Assembly: GCF_009792795.1 (NCBI RefSeq)
Contig: NZ_VKHQ01000003.1
Span: 735,601-799,600, forward strand
DNA length: 64,000 bases
DNA from: Cognatiluteimonas profundi
GTDB lineage: Bacteria; Pseudomonadota; Gammaproteobacteria; Xanthomonadales; Xanthomonadaceae
Reading direction: 5' to 3'
The notes under the pieces are model-generated. The model worked only from the letters and a program-made list of their open reading frames with translations, was not told where the DNA came from and ran no database searches. Positions 53,297-61,846 of the stretch are shown one piece after another. Made by a program: the position numbers and the translations under genes. The first letter of the stretch is position 1. Each line of letters starts with the position of its first letter.

Positions 53297-53827
53297 ATGA
53301 TGTGTCGCACCCGGACGCGTTCCATCGGCATGACCTTGCTGCTCGCGCTCGCCGCGGCATTCCCGGTGTATTCGAAAGGCCTGGTCGTCGGTGAGCCAGC
53401 CCCACCAATCACGCTGCACACGCTGGATGGCCGGGATATCGATACGCGCGCATTGCGCGGCAAGGTCGTCATCGTCACCTTCTGGGCAACGTGGTGCGGG
53501 CCGTGCCGAGAGGAATTGCCGCTGCTCTCGCGTTATGCGGCCGATCATTCGGGCGACGGCCTGGTCGTCCTGGGCTTCAGCCTCGACGACCCCGATGACC
53601 TGGACCAGGTGCGCGCCGTATCGCGCAACCTGAGCTTCCCGGTGGGACTGCTGGGTGACCCGCATGTGCCCGGGTACGGACGCATCTGGCATTTGCCGGT
53701 GAACTTCACCATCGACCGCGCCGGTCGCCTGGCCGACAACGGATGGAAAGATCGCACGCCTGCCTGGACGGAAGATCGCCTGGAGGCAGTGGTGACGCCC
53801 CTGCTCCGGGCGCCCCAGACCAAATAA
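53297..53827 (+). CDS. TlpA-family periplasmic thiol-disulfide oxidoreductase
   Basis: A 176-residue secreted thioredoxin-like protein. The signal peptide is TLLLALAAAFPVYS. The mature protein begins LVVGEPAPPITLHTLDGRDI, and the redox site is FWATWCGPCREELPLL (about residue 72). A TlpA/ResA-type loop (VVLGFSLDDPDDLDQVRAV) and the cis-Pro in HLPVNFTIDRAGR are also visible. It starts two bases after the barrel-protein stop, so they form an operon. The likely job is keeping Cys residues reduced in a periplasmic partner, plausibly the CxxCxC start of that neighbour (inference). Confidence 0.9.
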   Translation: MMCRTRTRSIGMTLLLALAAAFPVYSKGLVVGEPAPPITLHTLDGRDIDTRALRGKVVIVTFWATWCGPCREELPLLSRYAADHSGDGLVVLGFSLDDPDDLDQVRAVSRNLSFPVGLLGDPHVPGYGRIWHLPVNFTIDRAGRLADNGWKDRTPAWTEDRLEAVVTPLLRAPQTK

Positions 53828-54022
53828 TGAGCGCGCTCGCCTTGCGCTCCCCGTGGGTTCACGCGGCCTGACGGCGTCGTAGCAGACGAACGGGTCAGTC
53901 GATACCGACTTCGTCCCGCGCGCATTGATGAAGATTTCCGATCGTATGCAACGGCGTAATGCGTTGGACGACTCGGGGGGCGGCGGCCGAGCATGGCAGC
54001 CTCCCCGGACGGATTGCCCGCC

Positions 54023-55081
54023 ATGAGCTCCCGCATCGCGTCATTGCCCGACACCGACCACGACGTGGCCGCCCTTGCGCCGGCGGCAGGCAACAGCCTG
54101 GGCGCCAAGCTGCCGGGCCTGCTGCTGGTCGCCGCGATCACGGCGCTGGCGTACGCGCTTCGGCAGATACCGGGAATCGGCCTGCTGAGCCCGATGATCC
54201 TTGCGATCGTGATCGGGACCGTGTTCCACAACACGATGTCGACGCCGCTGCGCGCCAAGCCCGGCGTGCAGTTCTCGATGCGGCGGCTGCTGCGCATCGC
54301 GATCGTGCTGCTTGGCCTGCAGCTCACGTTCGCACAGCTGGTCGCCGTCGGCGGTCGCGGCATGGCAATCATCGCCACCACGCTGGTGGCGACGTTCCTG
54401 TTCACCCGTTGGCTTGGCGCGCGGCTCGGAGTGGAACGCAAACTGGCCGAACTCATCGCCGCCGGCACGTCGATCTGCGGCGCATCGGCGGTGATCGCGA
54501 CCAACACGGTGACACGCGGCAGCGACGAGGACGTCGCGTACGCCGTCGCCTGCGTGACGGTATTCGGCTCGCTGGCGATGTTCGTGCTTCCGCTGCTGGC
54601 CGGCGTGCTGCAGCTCGATGCGCACGCGTTCGGGCTGTGGTCTGGCGCGTCGATCCACGAGATCGCGCAGGTGGTCGCCGCGGCGTTCCAGCGCGGACAG
54701 CAGGCCGGTGAGTTCGGCACGATCGCCAAGCTCAGCCGGGTGATGCTGCTGGCGCCGGTCGTGCTGACTCTGGGCTGGCGCGCGGCGCGCAGTGGCACCG
54801 GCGGCGGCGACGCAGCCCGGAACACGGTGCCGGTGCCCTGGTTCGTGATCGGCTTCGTGGCGCTGGCCGCGATCAACAGCCTGGTCACCATACCGGCGCC
54901 GGTCCTGCACTGGATGGCACTGCTGACGACGATCCTGCTGACAATGGCGCTGGCGGCGATGGGCCTGGAGACCGACATCCGCAAGCTCAGGGCGAAGGGC
55001 CTGCGCCCGTTCGCCCTTGGCGCGCTGGCATGGCTGTTCATCGCCGGCTTCAGCCTGTCGGCGATCAAACTCTTCGCCTGA
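54023..55081 (+). CDS. YeiH/UPF0324 family putative sulfate exporter
   Basis: A 352-residue membrane protein with about ten helices. The UPF0324 family marks are [56 protein letters not shown] and [19 protein letters not shown]. coli YeiH belongs here, and some members are annotated as sulfate exporters; transport is not well proven (family knowledge). ATG 54023 is used; another at 53993 is possible. A LysR-family gene follows 82 bases downstream, as the LysR gene yeiE is a neighbour of yeiH in E. coli. Confidence 0.88.
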   Translation: MSSRIASLPDTDHDVAALAPAAGNSLGAKLPGLLLVAAITALAYALRQIPGIGLLSPMILAIVIGTVFHNTMSTPLRAKPGVQFSMRRLLRIAIVLLGLQLTFAQLVAVGGRGMAIIATTLVATFLFTRWLGARLGVERKLAELIAAGTSICGASAVIATNTVTRGSDEDVAYAVACVTVFGSLAMFVLPLLAGVLQLDAHAFGLWSGASIHEIAQVVAAAFQRGQQAGEFGTIAKLSRVMLLAPVVLTLGWRAARSGTGGGDAARNTVPVPWFVIGFVALAAINSLVTIPAPVLHWMALLTTILLTMALAAMGLETDIRKLRAKGLRPFALGALAWLFIAGFSLSAIKLFA

Positions 55082-55163
55082 CGGCGGCGGCCGCGCCACG
55101 CGGCGCGTGACGGCGCTCGCTACACTACGACGCGTCACCGCTGCCGGATGCGCTGGACCCGTG

Positions 55164-56033
55164 ATGACCCTCGATCACCTGCGTGTGTTCGTTGCCGTCG
55201 CCGAGGCGCTGCACGTCACCCGCGCGGCAGAGAAGCTGCACATGACGCAGTCCGCGGCCAGCGCGTCGATCGCCACGCTGGAATCGCGCTACGACACGAA
55301 GCTGTTCTACCGTGTCGGCCGCGGCATCGAGCTCACGCGCGAAGGCGAACGCTTCCTGCCGGAGGCACGCGCGGTACTGCAGCGTGCGGCAGCCGCCGAG
55401 CTCGCGCTCGGCGAACTCGCCGGCCATCTGCGCGGCGAGCTGCATGTCGCGGCCAGCCAGACCGTGGTCAACGACTGGCTGCCAGCGCGCCTGGTCGCCT
55501 ACCACGCGCTGTACCCGGACATGCGCGTGCAGGTCCGGTCATGCAACACCGAACAGGCCGGGCGCGCGGTCCTCGACGGCGCGGCGGATCTCGCCGTCGT
55601 CGAAGGCACGATCGATGACGACGTGTTCACGACCATCGAGGTGCCGGGCGATCGGCTCATGCTGGTGATGCCGACCGGACACGCATGGGCAAGGCGCAAG
55701 CGCATCGGCGCGGAGGAGTTGCGCGATGCCGTGTGGGTGATGCGCGAACGTGGCTCCGGCACGCGCCGCGTCATCGAGGATGCGCTGCAGGCGCAAGGCG
55801 TCGACCCGCGGTCGCTGCGCATCGCCATCGAACTGCCTTCCAATGAATCGGTGCTGGCGGCAGTCGAGGCGGGCGCCGGCATCACCGCGGTGTCGGAGCT
55901 CGCTGCGCGTCGCCGCGGTCTTCCAATGATCGACCTGGGGCTTCCGCCGCGGCGCTTCACCATCCTGTTCCATCGCGAGCGGACGCCCAACCGGGCGCAG
56001 CAGGCGCTGCTGGAATTGCTCGTTGCCGAATAG
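55164..56033 (+). CDS. LysR family transcriptional regulator
   Basis: A 289-residue regulator. The N-terminal winged helix-turn-helix reads LDHLRVFVAVAEALHVTRAA, LHMTQSAASASIATLESR and LFYRVGRGIELTREG. The effector domain follows from about residue 88 (GELHVAASQTVVNDWLPARL), with DLAVVEGTIDDDVF in the ligand-binding cleft. It is likely to control the adjacent YeiH-type exporter, on the same strand just upstream, by analogy with YeiE/YeiH (inference). The start is ATG 55164; the frame is open upstream without family character. It converges with arsJ. Confidence 0.92.
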   Translation: MTLDHLRVFVAVAEALHVTRAAEKLHMTQSAASASIATLESRYDTKLFYRVGRGIELTREGERFLPEARAVLQRAAAAELALGELAGHLRGELHVAASQTVVNDWLPARLVAYHALYPDMRVQVRSCNTEQAGRAVLDGAADLAVVEGTIDDDVFTTIEVPGDRLMLVMPTGHAWARRKRIGAEELRDAVWVMRERGSGTRRVIEDALQAQGVDPRSLRIAIELPSNESVLAAVEAGAGITAVSELAARRRGLPMIDLGLPPRRFTILFHRERTPNRAQQALLELLVAE

Positions 56034-56060
56034 TCCGCGACGCCGTGGCGCGACGCCAGC

Positions 56061-57284
56061 TCATCCGCGAACCGTTTGCCGACCATGCCGTGGCAGCGCG
56101 ACGGAGACGATGGCCGCGAGCGTCACCAGCACGGCGGACACCGCAAGGCACGCCGCGATTCCGTACCGCTGGAATATCCAGCCCGACAGCACCGTGCCCA
56201 AGAGCCGGCCCATTGCGTTGGCCATGTAATAGAAGCCGACGTCCAGCGACACGCCGTCCTCGCTGGCATAGCTCACGATCAGGTAGCTGTGCAACGAGGA
56301 GTTGATCGCGAACAGCACGCCGAACACGGACAGGCCAATCACCAGCACCAGCTGGGCCGATTGGCCCTGCACGAGCAGCATCGCCATCAGCGCGGGGACC
56401 AAAGCCAGGGCCGCTGCCCATGTGAATGCCGCGCGGCCATCGGGCAGCCTGCCGGTGCGCCGACCGGTCACGTATGGCGCCAGCGATTGCACGATGCCGT
56501 AGCCGATCACCCACGCGGCGAGGAAGCCGCCGACCTGCCAGAAATCCCAGCCCAGCGATGCGGAAAGGAACACCGGCAGGGCGACCACGAACCAGACATC
56601 GCGGGCACCGAACAGGAACATCCGCGCGGCGGACAACAGGTTGATCGCGCGGCTCTTGGAAACGATGTCGCGGAACTTCGACTTGTCCTTCGCCCTGCCG
56701 AGGTCGCGCTTGAGCAGGAACAAGCTCGCCATCCAGACCAGCAGCAGTCCAGCCGCCATGATCGCCACCGCGGGCGCGAATCCCACGGTCGTCAGCAACG
56801 CTCCTCCGAGGAAGAATCCAACCCCCTTGAGTGCATTCTTGGATCCGGTCAGCGCCGCGACCCAACGGTAGAGCGCGCCCTGCTGGTCGCCCGGCACCAG
56901 GAGCTTGATGCTGCTCTTGGCGCTCATCTTGTTGAGGTCCTTGGCGATGCCCGACATCGCCTGTGCCGCCATCACCCAGGGCACCACCAGCCACGCGGAC
57001 GGCACCAGCAGCATCGACAGGGCAACGACCTGCAATGCCAGGCCGATGTTCATGGTGCGATTCAAACCGATGCGTGCGCCGAGCCAGCCGCCGACCAGAT
57101 TGGTGATCACACCGAAGATCTCGTAGAACAGGAACAGCATGGCCACCTGCAACGGGCCGTAGCCGAGCTTGTAGAAATGCAGCACGACGAGCATGCGCAA
57201 CGCGCCGTCGGTCAGGGTGAAAGCCCAGTAGTTGCCGGTGATCAGCAGGTACTGGCGGACGTCCGGCGACAGGCGGGCAAGCAC
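56061..57284 (-). CDS. arsJ: Organoarsenical efflux permease ArsJ
   Basis: A 407-residue MFS protein with about twelve helices, starting at GTG 57284. It shows ArsJ features: YLLITGNYWAFTLTDGALRM at the N-terminus, FYEIFGVITNLVGGWLGARIG, AQAMSGIAKDLNKMSAKSSI and FLFGARDVWFVVALPVFL. ArsJ exports 1-arseno-3-phosphoglycerate, made from arsenate by a partner GAPDH (family knowledge). That GAPDH gene lies three bases upstream on the same strand, which makes the call strong. No arsR or arsC is seen nearby. Confidence 0.93.
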   Translation of the reverse strand: MLARLSPDVRQYLLITGNYWAFTLTDGALRMLVVLHFYKLGYGPLQVAMLFLFYEIFGVITNLVGGWLGARIGLNRTMNIGLALQVVALSMLLVPSAWLVVPWVMAAQAMSGIAKDLNKMSAKSSIKLLVPGDQQGALYRWVAALTGSKNALKGVGFFLGGALLTTVGFAPAVAIMAAGLLLVWMASLFLLKRDLGRAKDKSKFRDIVSKSRAINLLSAARMFLFGARDVWFVVALPVFLSASLGWDFWQVGGFLAAWVIGYGIVQSLAPYVTGRRTGRLPDGRAAFTWAAALALVPALMAMLLVQGQSAQLVLVIGLSVFGVLFAINSSLHSYLIVSYASEDGVSLDVGFYYMANAMGRLLGTVLSGWIFQRYGIAACLAVSAVLVTLAAIVSVALPRHGRQTVRG

Positions 57285-57287
57285 GGG

Positions 57288-58295
57288 TCAGCGGTCCGCG
57301 TTGCCGACGAGCCGGACGAGTTCGGCCGTGCGGTTCACGTAGCCCCATTCGTTGTCGTACCAGGCATAGATCTTGACCTGGGTTCCGTTGACGACCAGCG
57401 TCGACAGCGCATCGACGATGCTCGAGCGCGGATCGTGGAGAAAGTCGATCGACACCAGCGGTCGCGTTTCATATCCGAGGATGTCCTTGAGCCCGCCTTC
57501 GGCCGCGGCGCGAAGCAGGCCGTTCACCTCTTCCACCGTGGTCGCCCGTTCGACCTCGAACACGCAGTCGGTGAGCGAGGCGTTGGTCAGCGGCACGCGC
57601 ACGGCGTGCCCATCCAGGCGCCCCTTGAGCTCGGGGAATATCTCGGCGATCGCGGTTGCCGAACCGGTGGACGTCGGGATCAGGCTGGATCCGCAGGACC
57701 GCGCACGCCGCAGGTCCTTGTGTGGTGCGTCGACGATCACCTGGGTATTGGTGAGGCTGTGGATCGTGGTGAGGCTGCCGTGGCGGATGCCGATGTTCTC
57801 GTGGATGACCTTGACCACCGGGGCCAGGCAGTTGGTCGTGCATGACGCGGCTGACACGATGCGGTGCCGTGCCGGATCGAAGCGCTGATGGTTCACGCCC
57901 ATGACGACGTCCAGCGCACCGGCGGACTTCACCGGCGCGGTCACGACCACGCGCTTCACGCCCTGGTCCAGGTAGGGTTGCAGCACGTCGGGCTTGCGGA
58001 ACTTTCCAGACGATTCGACCACGACGTCGCAGCCCGACCAATCCGTCGCCGCCAGCTCCCTGTTGCGGGTGAGCGGAATGCGCGCGCCGTCGATCACCAG
58101 CGCATCGCCATCGGCGGTGGCCGCGTACTCCCAGCGCCCGTGCACCGAATCGAAGTTCAGCAGGTGCGCGAGCGTGGCCGCATCGCCTGCCGGGTCGTTG
58201 ATCCGGACGAACGTGATCGCGGGATCACCCCAGGCCGCACGCAAGCTGAGGCGTCCCATGCGGCCGAAGCCATTGATGCCAACGCGAATGGTCAT
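57288..58295 (-). CDS. ArsJ-associated glyceraldehyde-3-phosphate dehydrogenase
   Basis: A 335-residue GAPDH. NAD-binding start [20 protein letters not shown], catalytic Cys in [16 protein letters not shown] (about residue 149), His in [10 protein letters not shown], and [17 protein letters not shown] at the end. In gapA-arsJ operons this enzyme uses arsenate in place of phosphate to form 1-arseno-3-phosphoglycerate for export (family knowledge). ATG 58295 is chosen; the open frame extends 27 codons further without family match. It lies three bases ahead of arsJ. It is not next to other glycolytic genes, which fits a dedicated detoxification role. Confidence 0.93.
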   Translation of the reverse strand: MTIRVGINGFGRMGRLSLRAAWGDPAITFVRINDPAGDAATLAHLLNFDSVHGRWEYAATADGDALVIDGARIPLTRNRELAATDWSGCDVVVESSGKFRKPDVLQPYLDQGVKRVVVTAPVKSAGALDVVMGVNHQRFDPARHRIVSAASCTTNCLAPVVKVIHENIGIRHGSLTTIHSLTNTQVIVDAPHKDLRRARSCGSSLIPTSTGSATAIAEIFPELKGRLDGHAVRVPLTNASLTDCVFEVERATTVEEVNGLLRAAAEGGLKDILGYETRPLVSIDFLHDPRSSIVDALSTLVVNGTQVKIYAWYDNEWGYVNRTAELVRLVGNADR

Positions 58296-58639
58296 TTGGA
58301 TCCCTACGCAATGTGAAAGAAAACGTCGACACAGCTGAACCAGCTGGCCCCGGCCGGCAACAGCGGCTCGATGCACGCGCGCAGTCTAGCGAACGCCAAT
58401 CGCTGGACAGCCAGATCGAATGACTCGCGCAATGCGCGCAAGCCCCCCGGCCCCGCCGTGGGAAAACCCCTACACGCAGGCGACGTGTCGGCCGACTGCC
58501 ATCAGCGAACGGGTGGCGCAACCTGAGGCCAGCTGCATCGCGATGCACTCCTGTCATCGCCCTGCATCATGCCCATGGGAATGTGGCACCTGGATACGTG
58601 GCACCCAGGCGCGACAACCTCGAACATTGGAGTACTGCA
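58296..58639. other. Gene-free region upstream of gapA-arsJ and the small genes
   Basis: About 344 bases hold the divergent upstream regions of the GAPDH gene and of the 70-residue gene. I found no convincing frame or tRNA. Present are an AGCTGAACCAGCT inverted repeat (58335-58347), GCGCAATGCGC (58429-58439) and a direct repeat of GTGGCACC (58583 and 58599 regions). An ArsR-type operator is not recognisable by eye. Confidence 0.45.
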
Positions 58640-58852
58640 GTGGAACGCAAGATCGTATCGATGGCACCAGCGCAGTACGGCTGGAGGATCGAGGTTCCGG
58701 AGCGCGCGCCGGTCACCATTGCCGACATGCCGCTCGCCATCCTGGTGGCCTGCAACCTGGCACGGGCCGAGTACCGGGCCAGTGGAAAGCCCACGGCGGT
58801 CAAGGTCCGCATGCTCTGCGGGGATGGCGTCATGATGGGGTTCTGCGGCTGA
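58640..58852 (+). CDS. Small hypothetical protein (70 aa)
   Basis: Starts at GTG 58640, with TTGGAG about eight bases upstream. The 70-residue product has no signal peptide or membrane helix. It reads AQYGWRIEVPERAPVTIADM, then LAILVACNLARAEYRASGK and ends VRMLCGDGVMMGFCG, with two Cys near the end. I do not recognise it. It is the first of three small unknown genes ahead of the universal stress gene. The ribosome site and amino-acid make-up favour a real gene, but this is not certain. Confidence 0.5.
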   Translation: MERKIVSMAPAQYGWRIEVPERAPVTIADMPLAILVACNLARAEYRASGKPTAVKVRMLCGDGVMMGFCG

Positions 58853-58975
58853 CCCGCGCCGATACCCTCCGGGCCGTCGCTCGGCGCAGGCGCGCCGATC
58901 GCGCTTCGACATCGCGGCGCCATCATCCGCCCGCTGGCAACATCCCCCGCCTTGACTCCAGCTGGCGAGGCTTCC

Positions 58976-59230
58976 ATGCCGCACTGCACGGTCCGCTATC
59001 AGGTCAGGCTTGTGCCGAAGGCTCCGGATGCCATCGCCATGAATGCCGTCGGAGTCTTCACCGAAGAACGCCTCGTGGGTGAATTGGGCGAACCCGGCCC
59101 ACTGCTGTCGCGCCGGCTCGAGACCTTCACCGGCCCGGCCGGAAGTTCGATCAAGGCAATGGTGACCTACGGTGACGGTTGGCACGTTGACGTACAGGAG
59201 CGCATAGGACCGCTGGAATGGAGCGGTTGA
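58976..59230 (+). CDS. Small hypothetical protein (84 aa)
   Basis: An 84-residue soluble protein from ATG 58976 (MPHCTVRYQVRLVPKAPDAI). It has strand-like segments (AMNAVGVFTEERLVGELG, SSIKAMVTYGDGWHVDVQER) and ends in LEWSG. No domain is recognised. GGCGAGG lies before the ATG. It sits 123 bases after the preceding small gene and 131 bases before the next one. Confidence 0.45.
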   Translation: MPHCTVRYQVRLVPKAPDAIAMNAVGVFTEERLVGELGEPGPLLSRRLETFTGPAGSSIKAMVTYGDGWHVDVQERIGPLEWSG

Positions 59231-59361
59231 TCACGGCGTCTGCAGGTGCGCGGCCAGACCCGGCTCCCTGCTGAACCGCCCCGACGGCCGCTTCACACTG
59301 TCCCTGCGAACCTCGCCGCGCCCAGGGGATTGTCCCTGGGTTCGATGGAACAGGGGCTGTC

Positions 59362-59607
59362 ATGGCGGATACGGCGGATCGGCGACTACCGATCAATGAA
59401 TCATCAGGCGTCCTGAAGCGGGGGCTCAACGAGGAGCAACTGCTGACGCTCTACACACTGGAACGGTTCGGCTGGGAATTGAAGTTCATTCGCGGCAGCG
59501 CGAGCCACAAGGAAGCGGTTCTCTTCGACCCGGACTCGCGGAAATATGCCGTCCTTGGCGTCGATGGCACCGTTGACGACAACCCGATCTTCCACCGGTT
59601 CCGATAG
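59362..59607 (+). CDS. Small conserved hypothetical protein (81 aa)
   Basis: An 81-residue soluble protein. The region LKRGLNEEQLLTLYTLERFG followed by WELKFIRGSASHKEAVLFDP looks well structured (helix, then strands) and ends VDGTVDDNPIFHRFR. A regulatory or adaptor role is conceivable, but I cannot assign one. It is preceded by ACAGGGGCTGTC and followed by the intergenic region with the FNR-like box. Coding looks likely because codon use matches neighbouring genes and the protein is not low complexity. Confidence 0.65.
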   Translation: MADTADRRLPINESSGVLKRGLNEEQLLTLYTLERFGWELKFIRGSASHKEAVLFDPDSRKYAVLGVDGTVDDNPIFHRFR

Positions 59608-59659
59608 TCGGCTGGAATTGCGGTCGCCAGGTGCCGTCGGCCGCATCGTGATGGCATCG

Positions 59660-59692
59660 CTGGCTGGCCTTCGCTGGCCTTCGCTTCCCTTC
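59660..59692. repeat. 10-bp tandem repeat, three units
   Basis: GCTGGCCTTC occurs twice in a row (59663-59682), followed by a variant GCTTCCCTTC (59683-59692). It lies just upstream of the FNR-like site in the gap before the universal stress gene. No function is evident. Confidence 0.6.
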
Positions 59693-59714
59693 GACCGGCG
59701 CCGCCCGGCCAACC

Positions 59715-59728
59715 TTGATCAGGATCAA
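59715..59728 (+). promoter_or_regulatory. FNR/ANR-type operator upstream of universal stress gene
   Basis: TTGATCAGGATCAA is a perfect match to the FNR/ANR consensus TTGAT-N4-ATCAA. Its centre is at 59721.5. GTTAAT at 59751-59756 lies where a -10 box is expected for a class II site centred at -41.5, giving a start near 59763 and 34 bases of leader. Confidence 0.8.
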
Positions 59729-59796
59729 TGATCAATGCGCCGACTGGACGGTTAATGGCTGCACCCGGCCCGGGCCGGACAAGGGAGAGCGCAGGC

Positions 59797-60639
59797 ATGT
59801 TCAAGGATATCGTCGTCCCGCGGACGGGCACTCCGGCCGATGCCGATGCCCTGGCAATGGCCATCGACCTGGCATCCAGGCTCGAAGCGCACCTGGCGGT
59901 CATGGAGATGGTCAACCTGCCGATGTTGTCGGCAGGCCCCTGGGGGCTGATGCCCGAGGTGGGGCTCGTCGACCTGTACAAGACACTGAGGGAGCAAGGC
60001 GAGCGCAACGTGGTGCAGTTGCGGGCGCGGCTGGAGAAAGAAGCCATCTCATCGGAAGTCAGGCTGGTCGAGTCGCTCTACGAGGAGCCATTCCACATGG
60101 CGGCGCATTGCGCCCATTACGCGGACCTCTCGATCGTTGCCGGCGCGGCTGGCGAAGGCAGCGAAGGCAATACCACCCGCTCGTACCTGGGGAGCCTGCT
60201 GATCGAATCCGGCAGGCCGGTCATGGTGGTGCCGCAGGGGTGCAAGGTGCCGATGCTCCCCCGCCGCATCGTGGTTGCGTGGAAGCCGACGCGCGAAGCC
60301 GCCAGGGCAGTCCATGACGCGATGCCGTTCCTGTGCCGGGCCGAGAACGTCGACGTCGTGGTCGTCAATCCGATCGGTGGCGATCGCGGCCACGGCGAGC
60401 AACCGGGAGCCGACATCGCGACCCACCTGACGCGGCATGGCGTCAAGGTCAATGTCGTCGTGCTCAAGTCCGATCGTGACGACATCAGCCGCGCGCTGCT
60501 TCGACATGCCGGCGACATGGATGCGCAACTGCTGGTCGCCGGTGGCTATGGCCATTCGCGCTTCCGGGAGTGGGCGCTGGGTGGCGTGACCCGCGAACTG
60601 GTCATGGACTCCGCGCTGCCGTTGTTCTTCTCGCACTGA
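59797..60639 (+). CDS. Universal stress protein, two-domain
   Basis: A 280-residue protein of two UspA domains. It starts at ATG 59797 with GGGAGAG nine or ten bases upstream. Domain 1 begins MFKDIVVPRTGTPADADALAM, and domain 2 begins about residue 155 (RRIVVAWKPTREAARAVHDA). Domain 2 ends with the GYGHSRFREWALGGVTRELV ATP-binding G-x2-G-x9-G(S/T)-like motif; domain 1 has a weaker version. UspA-like proteins help cells survive starvation, hypoxia and other stress (family knowledge). An FNR-type site precedes it, which suggests induction at low oxygen. Confidence 0.92.
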   Translation: MFKDIVVPRTGTPADADALAMAIDLASRLEAHLAVMEMVNLPMLSAGPWGLMPEVGLVDLYKTLREQGERNVVQLRARLEKEAISSEVRLVESLYEEPFHMAAHCAHYADLSIVAGAAGEGSEGNTTRSYLGSLLIESGRPVMVVPQGCKVPMLPRRIVVAWKPTREAARAVHDAMPFLCRAENVDVVVVNPIGGDRGHGEQPGADIATHLTRHGVKVNVVVLKSDRDDISRALLRHAGDMDAQLLVAGGYGHSRFREWALGGVTRELVMDSALPLFFSH

Positions 60640-60655
60640 GTTCCGGCCCGGGGGC

Positions 60656-60680
60656 GCGGCTGGGACCATGGTCCCGCCGC
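60656..60680. terminator. Hairpin between convergent USP and SDR genes
   Basis: GCGGC, a bulged T, GGGACC, AT, GGTCCC, GCCGC form a long stem around the palindrome GGGACCATGGTCCC. There is no T-run; the position between two convergent stops suggests transcription termination or an RNA end. Confidence 0.5.
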
Positions 60681-60709
60681 TGGGCGGATGATGTTCCCTG
60701 CAGCACGAC

Positions 60710-61504
60710 TCAGTGGGCGGTGTAACCACCGTCGATGACCAGCTCCGAGCCGGTGACGAACTTCGATTCGTCGGACGCCAGGTACACCACGCCCCATGCG
60801 ATGTCGTCGGGCTCGCCAATGTGGCCCAGCGGATGCAGCTGGTCGACCGCCTTCCTGGCCTCGGCAAGATCCGTGGCGCCGCTCTCGCGCAGGTGATGCT
60901 CGACCATCGGTGTCCAGATGAAACCCGGGTGGATGGAATTGACGCGGATCCGGTCGGCCGCGTAACACATCGCATCGGTCTTGCTCATCAACCGGACCGC
61001 ACCCTTGGAGGCATGGTATGGCGGCACGTCCGGTGCCCCGACAAGGCCATAGATCGACGACAGGTTGATGATGCTGCCCCCGCCCGCGCGCCGCATGTGC
61101 GCGATCGAGTGCTTGGTGCAGAAGAACACGCCCTTGACGTTGACGGCCTGGACCGCATCCCATTCCTGCTCGGTGATTTCGTGCGTGGGCTTGTTGGCCC
61201 CGGCGATACCGGCGTTGTTGACGAGGACGTCGATCGCACCATAACGATCGGCGACGCCGTCGATCGCCGCCTTGACCTCCGCCTCGCGCGACACGTTGAC
61301 GTGCCAGTAGTGCGCCTGGCGTCCATTGGCGTGCAACTCCTCCACCAGGTCGCGGCCGTCCTTGTCCAGGACATCGAACAGCGCCAGGTTGGCGCCGGCC
61401 TCGGCGAGGCGATGCACGCACGCCCGTCCAATCCCCAGCGCGGCGCCGGTGACGATGCAGACCTTGCCCTTGACGCGTTGCACGGGGCTTCTCTTCGGTG
61501 TCAT
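60710..61504 (-). CDS. Short-chain dehydrogenase/reductase
   Basis: A 264-residue SDR enzyme. NAD(P)-binding motif VCIVTGAALGIGRACVHRL, NNAGIAGANKPTHEI, catalytic Ser in IINLSSIYGLVG and the YHASK pair (Tyr and Lys). IRVNSIHPGFIWTPM and the closing GSELVIDGGYTAH are classical-SDR marks. Relatives include glucose 1-dehydrogenases and 3-oxoacyl-ACP reductases; the substrate is not known. Its ATG at 61504 overlaps the BON gene stop by four bases, so both are expressed together from the FNR-like promoter upstream of BON. Confidence 0.9.
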   Translation of the reverse strand: MTPKRSPVQRVKGKVCIVTGAALGIGRACVHRLAEAGANLALFDVLDKDGRDLVEELHANGRQAHYWHVNVSREAEVKAAIDGVADRYGAIDVLVNNAGIAGANKPTHEITEQEWDAVQAVNVKGVFFCTKHSIAHMRRAGGGSIINLSSIYGLVGAPDVPPYHASKGAVRLMSKTDAMCYAADRIRVNSIHPGFIWTPMVEHHLRESGATDLAEARKAVDQLHPLGHIGEPDDIAWGVVYLASDESKFVTGSELVIDGGYTAH

Positions 61505-61791
61505 GGCACGACCAGCCCTGGCTTGACATCGTGTTCGTGCACGCTGCCGGCGGACGCGCCATCGGGAAGTGTCGCCACTCCGGGCTCGACCTCGATCAGG
61601 TTGACCACGCTCCCCACGCCGCTCACGTTGCGGACCGTCGATCCCACGGTGTTCTTCTGCCGGAAACTCGTCACGCTGCCAGTGAGCGTGACCATGCCAT
61701 CGACGATGTTCAGGTCGATGCGCGACACGTCGACGGTCGGCTCGGATTCGAGCTCGGCGATGATCCTGCGAATCAGTTGCGGGTCGTACAT
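61501..61791 (-). CDS. BON domain protein
   Basis: A 96-residue protein from ATG 61791 with AGGA upstream. It is a single BON (OsmY/nodulation) domain: MYDPQLIRRIIAELESEPTV, DLNIVDGMVTLTGSVTSFRQ, then TVRNVSGVGSVVNLIEVEPG and a variable tail. It has no signal peptide, so unlike OsmY it is probably cytoplasmic. BON domains are thought to bind lipids or membranes (family knowledge). It is the first gene of the BON-SDR pair and is preceded by an FNR-like palindrome. Confidence 0.88.
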   Translation of the reverse strand: MYDPQLIRRIIAELESEPTVDVSRIDLNIVDGMVTLTGSVTSFRQKNTVGSTVRNVSGVGSVVNLIEVEPGVATLPDGASAGSVHEHDVKPGLVVP

Positions 61792-61846
61792 GGCGATCCT
61801 GGCAGGTGGCAGAGCAGTAGTAGACGACCCGTGGGTGGGGCCGATA

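Noticed and set aside
56076..57845. 589-codon plus-strand frame under arsJ and the GAPDH gene
   Set aside because: Antisense of two well-supported genes; His/Gln/Arg-rich, no similarity.
58502..59185. 227-codon minus-strand frame opposite the small unknown genes
   Set aside because: The plus-strand frames have better ribosome sites and more protein-like composition; the minus frame is Arg/Gly/His-rich.
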